Made by a program: the position numbers and the translations under genes
Notes under the pieces: generated by a model
Told to the model about the DNA's origin: nothing
Database searches by the model: none
What the model saw: only the letters and a program-made list of their open reading frames with translations
Shown here: piece by piece, positions 24,718-33,475 of the stretch
Position numbering within the stretch: position 1 is the stretch's first letter
Layout: each line of letters begins with the position of its first letter
Source of the DNA: Gallionellales bacterium GWA2_60_142
GTDB lineage: Bacteria; Pseudomonadota; Gammaproteobacteria; Burkholderiales; Gallionellaceae
Direction: 5' to 3'
Length of the DNA stretch: 64,000 nt
NCBI GenBank assembly: GCA_001801085.1
Contig: MGWR01000070.1
Coordinates: forward strand, 1 to 64,000

Positions 24718-25445
24718 GCAATACTTTTAGTCTTGACGGCGCCGAGGTTCCATTTGCACCCGGACAGACCGTGATGCAGGCAGCTTTGACTGCCGGGCAT
24801 TACATTCCGCATTTATGCTACCACCCCGAATTCAAGCCGCACGGCAGTTGCAAACTGTGCACGGTCAAGATCAACGGCCGCACTGCAGCATCCTGCACCA
24901 TGCCCGCCGAAGCGGGACTGGAAATCGAGAGCGATATCGACGAACTGAACGATCTGCGCCGCAGGCTGGTGCAGATGCTGTTCGCCGAGGGCAACCACTT
25001 CTGTCCCTCTTGCGAGAAGAGCGGCAACTGCGTGCTGCAGGCGCTGGGTTATGACCTTGAAGTGCACGCCGCCGGTTTTCGTCACCAATTTCCGGATCGG
25101 CCGGTGGATGCTTCGCATCCTGACATCCTGCTCGACTTAAATCGTTGCGTGCTGTGCGAATTATGCGTGCATGCCTCCTCCGAGGTGGATGGCAAGAATG
25201 TATTCGGTTTCTCCGGGCGCGGCATAACCAAACACCTGATCGTCAATTCGGAGTCCGGCAAGCTGGCGGACACCGACATTGCGCTGACCGACAAGGCGAT
25301 GCAGGTCTGCCCGGTCGGCGTGATCCTGCCCAAGCGCGTGGGTTTCAGCCAGCCTATCGGTCAGCGACGTTACGACCAGCGTCCGATCAGCGCGCAAGCC
25401 TTGGACGATGCGCCGCGACCTTCAACGGGAGCTTCCCATGACTGA
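24714..25445 (+). CDS. hoxU: NAD-reducing hydrogenase diaphorase subunit HoxU
   Basis: 243 residues, NuoG-N-terminal-like. [2Fe-2S] ligands in LCYHPEFKPHGSCKLC and a later Cys (AASC); the HFCPSCEKSGNC segment binds a [4Fe-4S] cluster; CVLCELC and the CPVG Cys form another. Electron relay between HoxY and HoxF. ATG 24714 overlaps the hoxF stop by 4 nt. Confidence 0.95.
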   Translation: MSNTFSLDGAEVPFAPGQTVMQAALTAGHYIPHLCYHPEFKPHGSCKLCTVKINGRTAASCTMPAEAGLEIESDIDELNDLRRRLVQMLFAEGNHFCPSCEKSGNCVLQALGYDLEVHAAGFRHQFPDRPVDASHPDILLDLNRCVLCELCVHASSEVDGKNVFGFSGRGITKHLIVNSESGKLADTDIALTDKAMQVCPVGVILPKRVGFSQPIGQRRYDQRPISAQALDDAPRPSTGASHD

Positions 25446-25983
25446 AAAGAAAAAACTGCGTATCGCAACCACCTCGCTGGCCGGCTGTTTCGGCTGCCAT
25501 ATGTCGATACTCGACATCGACGAGCGCTTGTTCCCATTGCTCGACTTGGTCGAATTCGACCGTTCGCCGCTTACCGACATTAAACACTGCGGGCCTTGCG
25601 ATATCGGCATCGTCGAGGGGGGCATCTGCAACGCGGAGAATGTGCATGTGCTGCGCGAGTTCCGCAAGAACTGCAAGATACTGATCTCCATCGGTGCCTG
25701 TGCCGTGACCGGCGGCCTGCCCGCGCAGCGTAATCATCTCGATCTGAGCAGCTGCCTGACCGAGGTGTACCTGACCGAACCGGGACTGGCTCACGGTCAC
25801 ATTCCGAACGATCCCGAACTGCCGCTGCCGCTGGACAAGGTGCATCCCAACCACGAAGTGGTGAAGATCGATTACTTCATTCCGGGTTGCCCGCCGTCAG
25901 GTGATGCGATCTGGAAATTCCTCACCGACCTGATCGCGGGCAAGACGCCCGAACTCGGACATGGGCTGATCAATTATGACTGA
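25438..25983 (+). CDS. hoxY: [NiFe] hydrogenase small subunit HoxY
   Basis: 181 residues, short group 3d-type small subunit carrying a single proximal [4Fe-4S] cluster: Cys in GCFGCHMS, HCGPCDIG, IGACAVTGG and PGCPPSG. ATG 25438 overlaps the hoxU stop region by 8 nt. Confidence 0.95.
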   Translation: MTEKKKLRIATTSLAGCFGCHMSILDIDERLFPLLDLVEFDRSPLTDIKHCGPCDIGIVEGGICNAENVHVLREFRKNCKILISIGACAVTGGLPAQRNHLDLSSCLTEVYLTEPGLAHGHIPNDPELPLPLDKVHPNHEVVKIDYFIPGCPPSGDAIWKFLTDLIAGKTPELGHGLINYD

Positions 25984-27472
25984 TACCATCAATAATCTGG
26001 AAACCGCCGCGCATCCGGAGAACCTGCGCCGCGTCGCAATCGACCCGGTGTCGCGCGTGGAAGGTCACGGCAAGGTGACGCTGCTGCTGGACGAGAACGA
26101 CCGCATCCATCAGGTGCGGCTGCATATCGTCGAGTTCCGCGGCTTCGAGAAATTCGTGCAGGGGCGGCCGTACTGGGAAGCGCCGGTGATGGTGCAGCGG
26201 CTGTGCGGCATTTGTCCGGTGAGTCACCATCTGGCAGCCTCCAAGGCGATGGATATGATCGTCGGCGCGACGCTCACACCGACCGCAGAGAAGGTGCGAC
26301 GGCTGATGCACTACGGCCAGATATTCCAGTCGCATGCGCTGCATTTCTTTCACCTGAGTTCGCCTGACCTGCTGTTCGGCTTCGACTCGGATGTCGCCAA
26401 GCGCAATATCGTCGGCGTCGCCGCCACCTATCCCGAGATCGCCAAGCAGGGCGTGCTGCTGCGCAAGTACGGGCAGGAAGTGATCCGCGTCACCGCAGGA
26501 AAACGCATCCACGGCACCGGCTCGATTCCCGGCGGGGTTAACAAGAACGTCAGCATTGCGGAACGCGATTACCTGCTGAAGGATATAGCCCAGATGATCG
26601 AATGGAGTCGCGATTCGGTGGCGATGGTGCGGCAGTTGTTCGAGCAGAATCTGGACTTCTATGACTCCTTCGGGCGATTCAAGGCTCACACGCTCAATCT
26701 GGTGCGCGCCGACGGCGCACTGGACCTGTATCACGGCGGCCTGCGCGCGCGCGACATGGACGGCAACACGCTGTTCGATCACTACGACTACAGCCATTAC
26801 TGGGATGCGATCTTCGAGGACGTGAAGCCTTGGTCGTACATGAAGTTTCCGTTCTTGCGCAGTCTCGGCCCGGAGACCGGCTGGTACCGCGTCGGCCCGT
26901 TGAGCCGGGTGACGCAGTGCGATTTCATCCCGACGCCGCTGGCTAACCAAGCGCGCAAGGCGTTCATGGCGTTCAACGGTGGCTCGGCTGCTGGGGCGAC
27001 GCTGGGCTTTCACTGGGCGCGCATGATCGAGATGCTGCATGCAGCCGAGATGATGCAGGATCTGCTGCACGATCCCGATTTACAGGGCGAAGATCTGGTC
27101 AGCACCGGACAGCGTCAGGAACGCGGGGTCGGCGTGATCGAAGCGCCGCGCGGCACGCTGATCCATCACTACAAGGTGGACGAGCATGACCAGATCGTGC
27201 GCTGCAACCTGATCGTTTCCACCACCCACAACAACCAGTCGATGAACGAGGCGATCCGCCAGGTGGCAAGGCAATACCTCGACGGAAAGAAACTCACCGA
27301 AGGCTTGCTCAACCATATCGAGGTCGCGATCCGCGCCTTCGACCCTTGCCTGTCCTGCGCCACCCATGCGCTGGGCAAGATGCCGCTGGAAGTCGAATTG
27401 CTGGACGTTTCTGGGGAGCGAGTAGATGTGCTGTCTCGCTCGTCGGACGGCGTATTCTGCTCGCCGAATTGA
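25976..27472 (+). CDS. hoxH: [NiFe] hydrogenase large subunit HoxH
   Basis: 498 residues. Both Ni-Fe ligand motifs are intact: L1 [10 protein letters not shown] near residue 79 and L2 DPCLSCATH near 456. A 34-residue tail follows the L2 His (ALGKMPLE...), the pro-peptide normally removed by a maturation protease after Ni insertion. Group 3d (bidirectional, NAD-linked) by operon partners. Overlaps hoxY by 8 nt and the next gene by 1 nt. Confidence 0.96.
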   Translation: MTDTINNLETAAHPENLRRVAIDPVSRVEGHGKVTLLLDENDRIHQVRLHIVEFRGFEKFVQGRPYWEAPVMVQRLCGICPVSHHLAASKAMDMIVGATLTPTAEKVRRLMHYGQIFQSHALHFFHLSSPDLLFGFDSDVAKRNIVGVAATYPEIAKQGVLLRKYGQEVIRVTAGKRIHGTGSIPGGVNKNVSIAERDYLLKDIAQMIEWSRDSVAMVRQLFEQNLDFYDSFGRFKAHTLNLVRADGALDLYHGGLRARDMDGNTLFDHYDYSHYWDAIFEDVKPWSYMKFPFLRSLGPETGWYRVGPLSRVTQCDFIPTPLANQARKAFMAFNGGSAAGATLGFHWARMIEMLHAAEMMQDLLHDPDLQGEDLVSTGQRQERGVGVIEAPRGTLIHHYKVDEHDQIVRCNLIVSTTHNNQSMNEAIRQVARQYLDGKKLTEGLLNHIEVAIRAFDPCLSCATHALGKMPLEVELLDVSGERVDVLSRSSDGVFCSPN

Positions 27473-27975
27473 TGACGGCGCCCATCCTGGTTTTTGCTAT
27501 CGGCAACGAATCGCGCGGCGACGATGCGGTGGGACCGTTGCTGGCGCGTGCGCTCGAAGGCCTAGACGACAGCGTCGAGGTGATTGAGGACTATCAGCTC
27601 CAAGTAGAGCATGTCACCGACCTGGTCGGACGCAGTGCGGCGATATTCGTCGATGCCGATGTGTCGTGTTCCGCACCGTTCCATTTCTCAAAAATCGCCG
27701 CCGAGCATGACAACAGTTACACCAGTCATGCGATGACGCCGTTCGCGCTGTTGCACACCTATCGGCAAGTCTATGGGGCGGAAGCACCGCCGACTTTCCT
27801 GCTGCGCATCCGCGGTTACGATTTCGAATTGGGCTCGCCGTTGAGCGGCCAGGCCGAACAAAATTTGGTGGCGGCGACGAGATTGGCAGGGGATTTGTGC
27901 GGGACGGCCAATCCGCAAAATTGGCTTCAGCGCGCCGATTTGCGCGCGGCAGAGGAGCGGGCTGCACAGGAATAA
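27472..27975 (+). CDS. hoxW: Hydrogenase maturation protease HoxW
   Basis: 167 residues of the HyaD/HycI endopeptidase family: FAIGNESRGDDAVGPLLARAL at the start (Ni-sensing Glu/Asp), VFVDAD and TSHAMTPFALL with the conserved His. Expected to cleave the HoxH tail. ATG at 27472 overlaps the hoxH stop (TGATG), which identifies the true start of the longer open frame. Confidence 0.93.
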   Translation: MTAPILVFAIGNESRGDDAVGPLLARALEGLDDSVEVIEDYQLQVEHVTDLVGRSAAIFVDADVSCSAPFHFSKIAAEHDNSYTSHAMTPFALLHTYRQVYGAEAPPTFLLRIRGYDFELGSPLSGQAEQNLVAATRLAGDLCGTANPQNWLQRADLRAAEERAAQE

Positions 27976-27995
27976 CATCATCAAGGGGGCAGATT

Positions 27996-28577
27996 ATGTT
28001 TGAGTCGCGCATACATGGACGGGGCGGGCAGGGCGTAGTAACGGCGGCTGAGATGCTGTCCATCGCAGCCTTTGAAGAGGGGCGCAATGCCCAGGCTTTC
28101 CCGAGTTTCGGTTCGGAACGCACCGGCGCACCGGTGGTGGCGTTCTGCCGCATCGCGGACAAGGAAATCCGTTTACGCGAACCCATCATGGAGCCGGACG
28201 CGATCATCATTCAGGACACCACGCTGCTGCACCAGGTCGATGTGTTCGCCGGACTGAAAGCGGACGGCTACATATTGATCAACACCAGCCGCAGTTTCGA
28301 AGCGCTGGGACTGGGCGACTTCATCAAGGGCAGACCGGCGGAGCGGCTATGCGCGCTGCCCGCCACGGAAATCGCGATCAAACACATCGGACGCCCGATA
28401 CCGAACGTGCCGCTGATCGCGGGATTCGCCGCACTCTCCGGACTGATCCGGCTGGAATCGGTGGTCAAGGCGATCAATCAGAAATTTTCCGGTAAGGTGG
28501 CGGAGGGCAACATCGCGGCGGCGACTGAGGCCTACAATCTGATCAAGACCAGAATGGCGGAGGTGCAACATGCTTAA
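27996..28577 (+). CDS. 2-oxoacid:acceptor oxidoreductase, gamma subunit
   Basis: 193 residues; opens MFESRIHGRGGQGVVTAAEML, the signature of the PorC/KorC gamma domain, with SFGSERTGAPV further on. ATG 27996 has an AAGGGGG site. It starts 20 bp after hoxW. The substrate (pyruvate, 2-oxoglutarate or branched 2-oxoacid) cannot be set from sequence alone, so I give no symbol. Confidence 0.92.
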   Translation: MFESRIHGRGGQGVVTAAEMLSIAAFEEGRNAQAFPSFGSERTGAPVVAFCRIADKEIRLREPIMEPDAIIIQDTTLLHQVDVFAGLKADGYILINTSRSFEALGLGDFIKGRPAERLCALPATEIAIKHIGRPIPNVPLIAGFAALSGLIRLESVVKAINQKFSGKVAEGNIAAATEAYNLIKTRMAEVQHA

Positions 28578-29823
28578 ACAGACCGAAGGTTCGCGCGCGG
28601 TTGCCGAAGCAATTGCGCTATGCCGCCCCGAGGTGATTTGCGCCTATCCGATCTCGCCGCAGACGCATATCGTCGAGGCGCTGGGAGAGAGCGTGAAGAG
28701 CGGGCAATTGGAGAACTGCGAGTTCATCAACGTCGAGAGCGAATTCGCCGCGATGTCGGTCGCCATCGGCGCATCTGCCGGCGGTGCGCGCGCCTATACC
28801 GCGACCGCTTCGCAGGGGCTGCTGTTCATGGTCGAGGCGGTTTACAACGCCTCCGGCCTCGGCCTCCCTATCGTGATGACGGTCGCGAACCGCGCGATTG
28901 GCGCGCCGATCAACATCTGGAACGATCATTCCGATTCTTTATCGCAACGCGACTCCGGCTGGATGCAATTGTTCGCCGAGACCAACCAAGAGGCGCTGGA
29001 TCTGCACATTCAGGCATTCAAGCTGGCCGAAGAATTGTCGCTGCCGGTGATGGTGTGCATGGACGGCTTCATCCTGACCCATGCCTACGAGCGCGTGGAC
29101 ATGCCGACCCAGCAACAGGTCGATGCCTATCTGCCGCCGTACGAACCGCGTCAGGTGCTGGACCCGCGCGAGCCGGTGTCGATAGGCGCGATGGTCGGCC
29201 CCGAAGCCTTCATGGAAGTGCGCTATCTCGCGCACGCCAAACAGATGCAGGCGCTGGAGCGCATCCCGCAACTGGCTGCCGAATTCAAGCAGATATTCGG
29301 GCGCGACACCGGTGGGCTGACGCATACCTATTGCGCCGAGGATGCCGAGACCATGGTCGTGGCGATGGGCTCGGTGCTCGGCACGATCAAGGACACGGTG
29401 GACGAGATGCGCGCCGACGGCCACAAGATCGGCGTGCTGGGCATCACCAGCTACCGTCCGTTCCCGCTGGCGCAGGTGCGCGCCGCGTTGCAGAACGCCA
29501 AACGCGTCGTGGTGTTGGAGAAGAGTCTGGCGGTGGGCATAGGCGGGATACTCTCCACCGACGTGCGCATGGCCTTGTCCGGCATCCAGCTGCACGGCTA
29601 TACCGTGGTGGCCGGTCTGGGCGGCCGCGCGATCACGCGCAAGTCGCTGCACAAGCTGTTCCGCGAGGCGGAGCAGGAGACGTTGCAACCGTTGACCTTC
29701 CTGGATCTGGACTGGAACGTGGTCAACAAGCAACTGGAGCGCGAGCGTTCGGTGCGCCGCTCCGGGCCTGCCGCCGAAAGCATTTTGCGCGATATTGGAA
29801 CCGTGGCGTCCAAGATTGCCTAA
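28570..29823 (+). CDS. 2-oxoacid:acceptor oxidoreductase, alpha subunit
   Basis: 417 residues covering the PYR domain and the following domain II of PorA-like proteins: GSRAVAEAIALCRPEVICAYPISPQTHIVEAL, FINVESEFAAMSVAIGASAGGARAYTATASQGLLFM and GLPIVMTVANRAIGAPINIWNDHSD. Overlaps the gamma gene by 8 nt. Together with beta it forms the thiamine-diphosphate enzyme that interconverts a 2-oxoacid and acyl-CoA plus CO2. Confidence 0.94.
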   Translation: MLKQTEGSRAVAEAIALCRPEVICAYPISPQTHIVEALGESVKSGQLENCEFINVESEFAAMSVAIGASAGGARAYTATASQGLLFMVEAVYNASGLGLPIVMTVANRAIGAPINIWNDHSDSLSQRDSGWMQLFAETNQEALDLHIQAFKLAEELSLPVMVCMDGFILTHAYERVDMPTQQQVDAYLPPYEPRQVLDPREPVSIGAMVGPEAFMEVRYLAHAKQMQALERIPQLAAEFKQIFGRDTGGLTHTYCAEDAETMVVAMGSVLGTIKDTVDEMRADGHKIGVLGITSYRPFPLAQVRAALQNAKRVVVLEKSLAVGIGGILSTDVRMALSGIQLHGYTVVAGLGGRAITRKSLHKLFREAEQETLQPLTFLDLDWNVVNKQLERERSVRRSGPAAESILRDIGTVASKIA

Positions 29824-29832
29824 GGGGTATAT

Positions 29833-30834
29833 ATGACATTCCAACCCATCAAGTTCTACCAGACCGGCACTTTCACCGTCGGCAACCGCCTGCTGACGCC
29901 CGAGCAGCGTAGCGTCCAATCGCACCTTGACCGCAGCAATGCGATCAACTCGGGGCATCGCGCCTGTCAGGGCTGCGGCGAAGCACTGGGCGCGCGCTAT
30001 GCGATCGATGCGGCGATGGAAGCGACCAACTCGCAATTGATCGCGGTCAATGCCACAGGTTGCCTGGAGGTCTTCACCACGCCGTATCCGGAAACGTCAT
30101 GGCAGTTGCCCTGGATGCATTCGCTGTTCGGTAATGCCGCCGCCGTGGCGACCGGCGTCGCGGCGGCGATGAAGGTGAAGGGACGCAGCGAGGTGCGGGT
30201 GGTCGCGCAGGGCGGCGACGGCGGCACCACCGACATCGGCTTCGGTTGCTTGTCCGGCATGTTCGAGCGCAACGACGATGTGCTGTACATCTGCTACGAC
30301 AACGAGGCCTACATGAACACCGGGGTGCAGCGCTCGTCGGCCACGCCGCCCGCTGCGCGCACCGCGACGACGATGTCGGTCGGTCCCGAACCGGGCAATG
30401 TGTTCGGGCAGGGCAAGTTCCTACCGGCCATTGCGATGGCGCACGAGATTCCCTATGTCGCGACGGCCACGGTGGCGGACCTGCGCGATCTGGAAGCCAA
30501 GGTGAAACGCGCGATGGAATTCCGCGGCGCTCGCTACATCCATATTCTCGTGCCCTGTCCGCTGGGTTGGGGCACGGCTTCGCACGACTCTATACGCATC
30601 GCGCGGCTGGCGCATGAGACCGGTGTGTTCCCGGTATTCGAAGCCGAGTACGGCGTGCAGGTCAGCGCATTGCCGATACGCAAGCAGTTGCCGGTAGAGG
30701 AATACCTGAAGCCGCAGAAACGCTTCGCGCATCTGTTCGGCGCCAAGCCCAAGGTCGAGGTGATCGCACGGCTCCAGGCGCGTGCCGACCGCAATATCAG
30801 CAGGTACGGACTGCTGCAGAAAGAGGTGGCATGA
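29833..30834 (+). CDS. 2-oxoacid:acceptor oxidoreductase, beta subunit
   Basis: 333 residues, thiamine-diphosphate domain. CQGCGEALGARYAIDAA and NATGCLEVFTT provide two of the cluster cysteine motifs; the TPP/Mg motif is GGDGGTTDIGFGCLSG...YDNEAYMNTG. A C-terminal Cys occurs in VPCPLGWGT. Size and order (gamma-alpha-beta) match four-subunit pyruvate-type enzymes. Starts 9 nt after alpha; overlaps the next gene by 4 nt. Confidence 0.94.
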   Translation: MTFQPIKFYQTGTFTVGNRLLTPEQRSVQSHLDRSNAINSGHRACQGCGEALGARYAIDAAMEATNSQLIAVNATGCLEVFTTPYPETSWQLPWMHSLFGNAAAVATGVAAAMKVKGRSEVRVVAQGGDGGTTDIGFGCLSGMFERNDDVLYICYDNEAYMNTGVQRSSATPPAARTATTMSVGPEPGNVFGQGKFLPAIAMAHEIPYVATATVADLRDLEAKVKRAMEFRGARYIHILVPCPLGWGTASHDSIRIARLAHETGVFPVFEAEYGVQVSALPIRKQLPVEEYLKPQKRFAHLFGAKPKVEVIARLQARADRNISRYGLLQKEVA

Positions 30835-32456
30835 TGGACAAACCGTTTGCAATCACGCTCGATCCCGGCTCCTCGCTGGCCAACCTCACCGGCTCGTGGC
30901 GCACCAGAAAGCCGGTCTATCTGGACCGGCTGCCGCCCTGCAACAACGCCTGCCCGGCCGGGGAAAACATCCAGGGCTGGCTGTTCCACGCCGAAGCCGG
31001 CAACTATGAGCAGGCCTGGCGCACGCTGACCGAAAACAACCCCTTGCCCGCGATCATGGGGCGCGTGTGCTACCACCCCTGCGAAACGGCCTGCAACCGC
31101 GGCCAGCTCGACGACGCCGTGGGCATCAATTCGGTGGAGCGTTTTCTCGGCGACGAGGCGATCAAATGCGGCTGGCAGTTCGACAAGCCGGCGACCAGCA
31201 GCGGCAAGAAGGTGTTGGTGGTCGGCGCGGGGCCGTCCGGCCTGTCCGCCGCGTACCATCTGGCGCGCATGGGGCACAAGGTCGAGATACAGGAAGCCGG
31301 GCCGATGGCCGGCGGCATGATGCGCTTCGGCATCCCCAAGTATCGATTGCCGCGCGAGGTGCTGGATGCCGAGGTGCAGCGCATCCTCGATCTCGGCGTC
31401 ACGCTCAGACTCAACACCAAGGTGGCGAACATCGAGCAGAGCATGAAAGAGGGCGGCTTCGATGCGGCCTTCCTCGCGGTCGGAGCGCATATCGGCAAGC
31501 GCACCTACATTCCGGCGGGCGACGCGACCAAGATCCTCGATGCGGTGTCGGTGCTGCGCTCGATGGAAGGCGAAGACAAGCCGATGCTGGGCCGCCGCGT
31601 GGTGGTCTACGGCGGCGGCAACACGGCAATCGATGTCGCGCGCAGCGTGAAGCGCATGGGAGCGGAACCCATCATCGTCTACCGCCGCACCCGCGACAAA
31701 GCGCCGGCCCATGACTTCGAGATCGAAGAGGCTTTGCAGGAAGGCGTGATGATCAAGTGGCTGTCTACGATCAAGCAGGCAGGCGAAGGCGAGATCACCG
31801 TCGAGAAGATGCAACTGGACGAGAAGGGTTTCCCCCAGCCGACCGGCGAGTTCGAGACGCTGGCCGCCGACTCCGTGGTGCTGGCGCTCGGCCAGGATGT
31901 GGATCTGTCGCTGCTGGAAGGCGTGTCCGGTCTGGAGATCAAGGATGGCACGGTGCAGGTCGGCCCCAACATGATGACCGGCCATGACGGCATCTTCGCC
32001 GGCGGCGACATGGTGCCGTCGGAGCGCACCGTCACCGTTGGCGTGGGGCACGGCAAGAAGGCGGCGCGCCATATCGACGCCTGGCTGCGCGGCACGGTCT
32101 ACGAGTCCGCGCCCAAACACGAGATCGCGACGTTCGACAAGCTCAACCTCTGGTATTACTCGGATGCGCCGAAGACGGTGCGCCCCATGCTGGACATCAT
32201 CCGCCGCCAGAGCAGCTTCGACGAAGTGCAGGGCGGGCTGGACGAGAGCAATGCGCTGTTCGAGGCGCGCCGCTGCCTGTCCTGTGGCAACTGCTTCGAG
32301 TGCGACAACTGCTACGGCGTGTGCCCGGACAACGCCGTTATCAAACTCGGCCCCGGTAGGCGTTTCGAATTTAACTACGACTACTGCAAGGGTTGCGGTA
32401 TCTGCGTGTCGGAATGCCCGTGCGGCGCGATAAAAATGGTGGCGGAGGACATCTGA
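30831..32456 (+). CDS. GltD-like FAD/NAD(P) oxidoreductase fused to ferredoxin domain
   Basis: 541 residues. N-terminal Cys-rich domain (PPCNNACPAGENIQGW; RVCYHPCETACNRGQ), FAD-binding VGAGPSGLSAAYHLARMG (about 127), NAD(P)-binding YGGGNTAIDVARSVKRMG (about 260), GxFAGGD near 385, and a C-terminal two-cluster ferredoxin (CLSCGNCFECDNC...C; CKGCGICVSECPCGAIKM). The ferredoxin part corresponds to PorD, so it probably moves electrons between NAD(P)H and the oxidoreductase. Starts ATG 30831 (or 30834). This fusion next to a NAD-reducing hydrogenase is notable. Confidence 0.92.
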   Translation: MMDKPFAITLDPGSSLANLTGSWRTRKPVYLDRLPPCNNACPAGENIQGWLFHAEAGNYEQAWRTLTENNPLPAIMGRVCYHPCETACNRGQLDDAVGINSVERFLGDEAIKCGWQFDKPATSSGKKVLVVGAGPSGLSAAYHLARMGHKVEIQEAGPMAGGMMRFGIPKYRLPREVLDAEVQRILDLGVTLRLNTKVANIEQSMKEGGFDAAFLAVGAHIGKRTYIPAGDATKILDAVSVLRSMEGEDKPMLGRRVVVYGGGNTAIDVARSVKRMGAEPIIVYRRTRDKAPAHDFEIEEALQEGVMIKWLSTIKQAGEGEITVEKMQLDEKGFPQPTGEFETLAADSVVLALGQDVDLSLLEGVSGLEIKDGTVQVGPNMMTGHDGIFAGGDMVPSERTVTVGVGHGKKAARHIDAWLRGTVYESAPKHEIATFDKLNLWYYSDAPKTVRPMLDIIRRQSSFDEVQGGLDESNALFEARRCLSCGNCFECDNCYGVCPDNAVIKLGPGRRFEFNYDYCKGCGICVSECPCGAIKMVAEDI

Positions 32457-32497
32457 ATACCGGATGATTCGCGCCGGGCGGCACTCACGACATTTTC

Positions 32498-33427
32498 ATG
32501 AAGCAAGGCGATTACGCAAAAACTCTGGCTTGGTTACGGACGAATCCATCGTTTGACGAACTCTGCGCCAGGCATCCGGACGACTGGGCCGCAGTGCAGG
32601 ACGATATCGCGTCTATCATCGCGCGCGGCATCCCAGAAGAACTAAAGGAATACCTAGAACGATTTTCCTCGAAGGCGGCCTCCGGTCAATCGCTCCAGCG
32701 GGAAAAATCCCTGTCGCAATTTATCCGCAGCCGCATGGCGCACGAGGCCGTCAAGAAACTCAGCCTATCCGCACTAGCTGCGGATACCGGCGTGACTCGC
32801 GGCAAGCTGCGCTTTAACTGGTTCAACGGCTTCATCGCCCAGCGTTTACTGTTCGCCAGCAAGCTGGAACGCAAGCCGGTCTCGTTGCGCTGGTTCCGGC
32901 TGCTCTGGCCGCTGGTGTGGCAGCGCAAACGCCTGATGCCGCTGGTGCAGCCCCGCGGCATCTATTGTTTCTATACTCGCGAGCTGGTCTCCGAGCTGGC
33001 GGTGCTGGTCGGCGAGCGTAGCTGTCTGGAGATAGGCGCGGGCGAAGGGACGCTAACGCGCTTTCTTCAGGCGCAAGGCGTGCAAGTCACCGCCACCGAC
33101 AATCACGGCTGGAGCAATTCGGTGAGCTACCCGGACTGGGTGGTCAAGCTCGATGCCTGCGTCGCCCTGGATAAATACAAACCGGAAGTGGCGATCTGTT
33201 CCTGGCCGCCTGCGCAGAACGATTTCGAGCGCTGCGTGTTCGAGACATCAAGCGTGCAACTTTATATCGTCATTGGCAGCCGCCATCGTTTCGCGTTCGG
33301 CAACTGGAATGTGTATCGGCGGCAGAAGGATTTCGAACTGGTTGAGGATCAACGTCTGGCGGCAATGTTGTTGCCGCCAGAACTGGAATCGGCCATGTTC
33401 GTGTTCCGGCGCAAGAGGGCGGAATGA
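32498..33427 (+). CDS. SAM-dependent methyltransferase-like protein
   Basis: 309 residues. The N-terminal ~170 residues are helical with no family recognised. At about 174 a class I SAM-binding motif appears (CLEIGAGEGTLTRFL), then VTATDNHGWS and a downstream SWPP. The catalytic substrate is unknown. It lies 41 bp after the flavoprotein gene and 48 bp before the HypF-like gene, so it may belong to the hydrogenase block. Confidence 0.72.
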   Translation: MKQGDYAKTLAWLRTNPSFDELCARHPDDWAAVQDDIASIIARGIPEELKEYLERFSSKAASGQSLQREKSLSQFIRSRMAHEAVKKLSLSALAADTGVTRGKLRFNWFNGFIAQRLLFASKLERKPVSLRWFRLLWPLVWQRKRLMPLVQPRGIYCFYTRELVSELAVLVGERSCLEIGAGEGTLTRFLQAQGVQVTATDNHGWSNSVSYPDWVVKLDACVALDKYKPEVAICSWPPAQNDFERCVFETSSVQLYIVIGSRHRFAFGNWNVYRRQKDFELVEDQRLAAMLLPPELESAMFVFRRKRAE

Positions 33428-33475
33428 TGCGTACAACCTGCCCGATCAATTGCCGCGGTATTTCGGGATAACTCC

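Noticed and set aside
25970..27070. 366-codon open frame antisense to hoxH
   Set aside because: Shadow of a conserved gene with intact metal ligands; no domain of its own.
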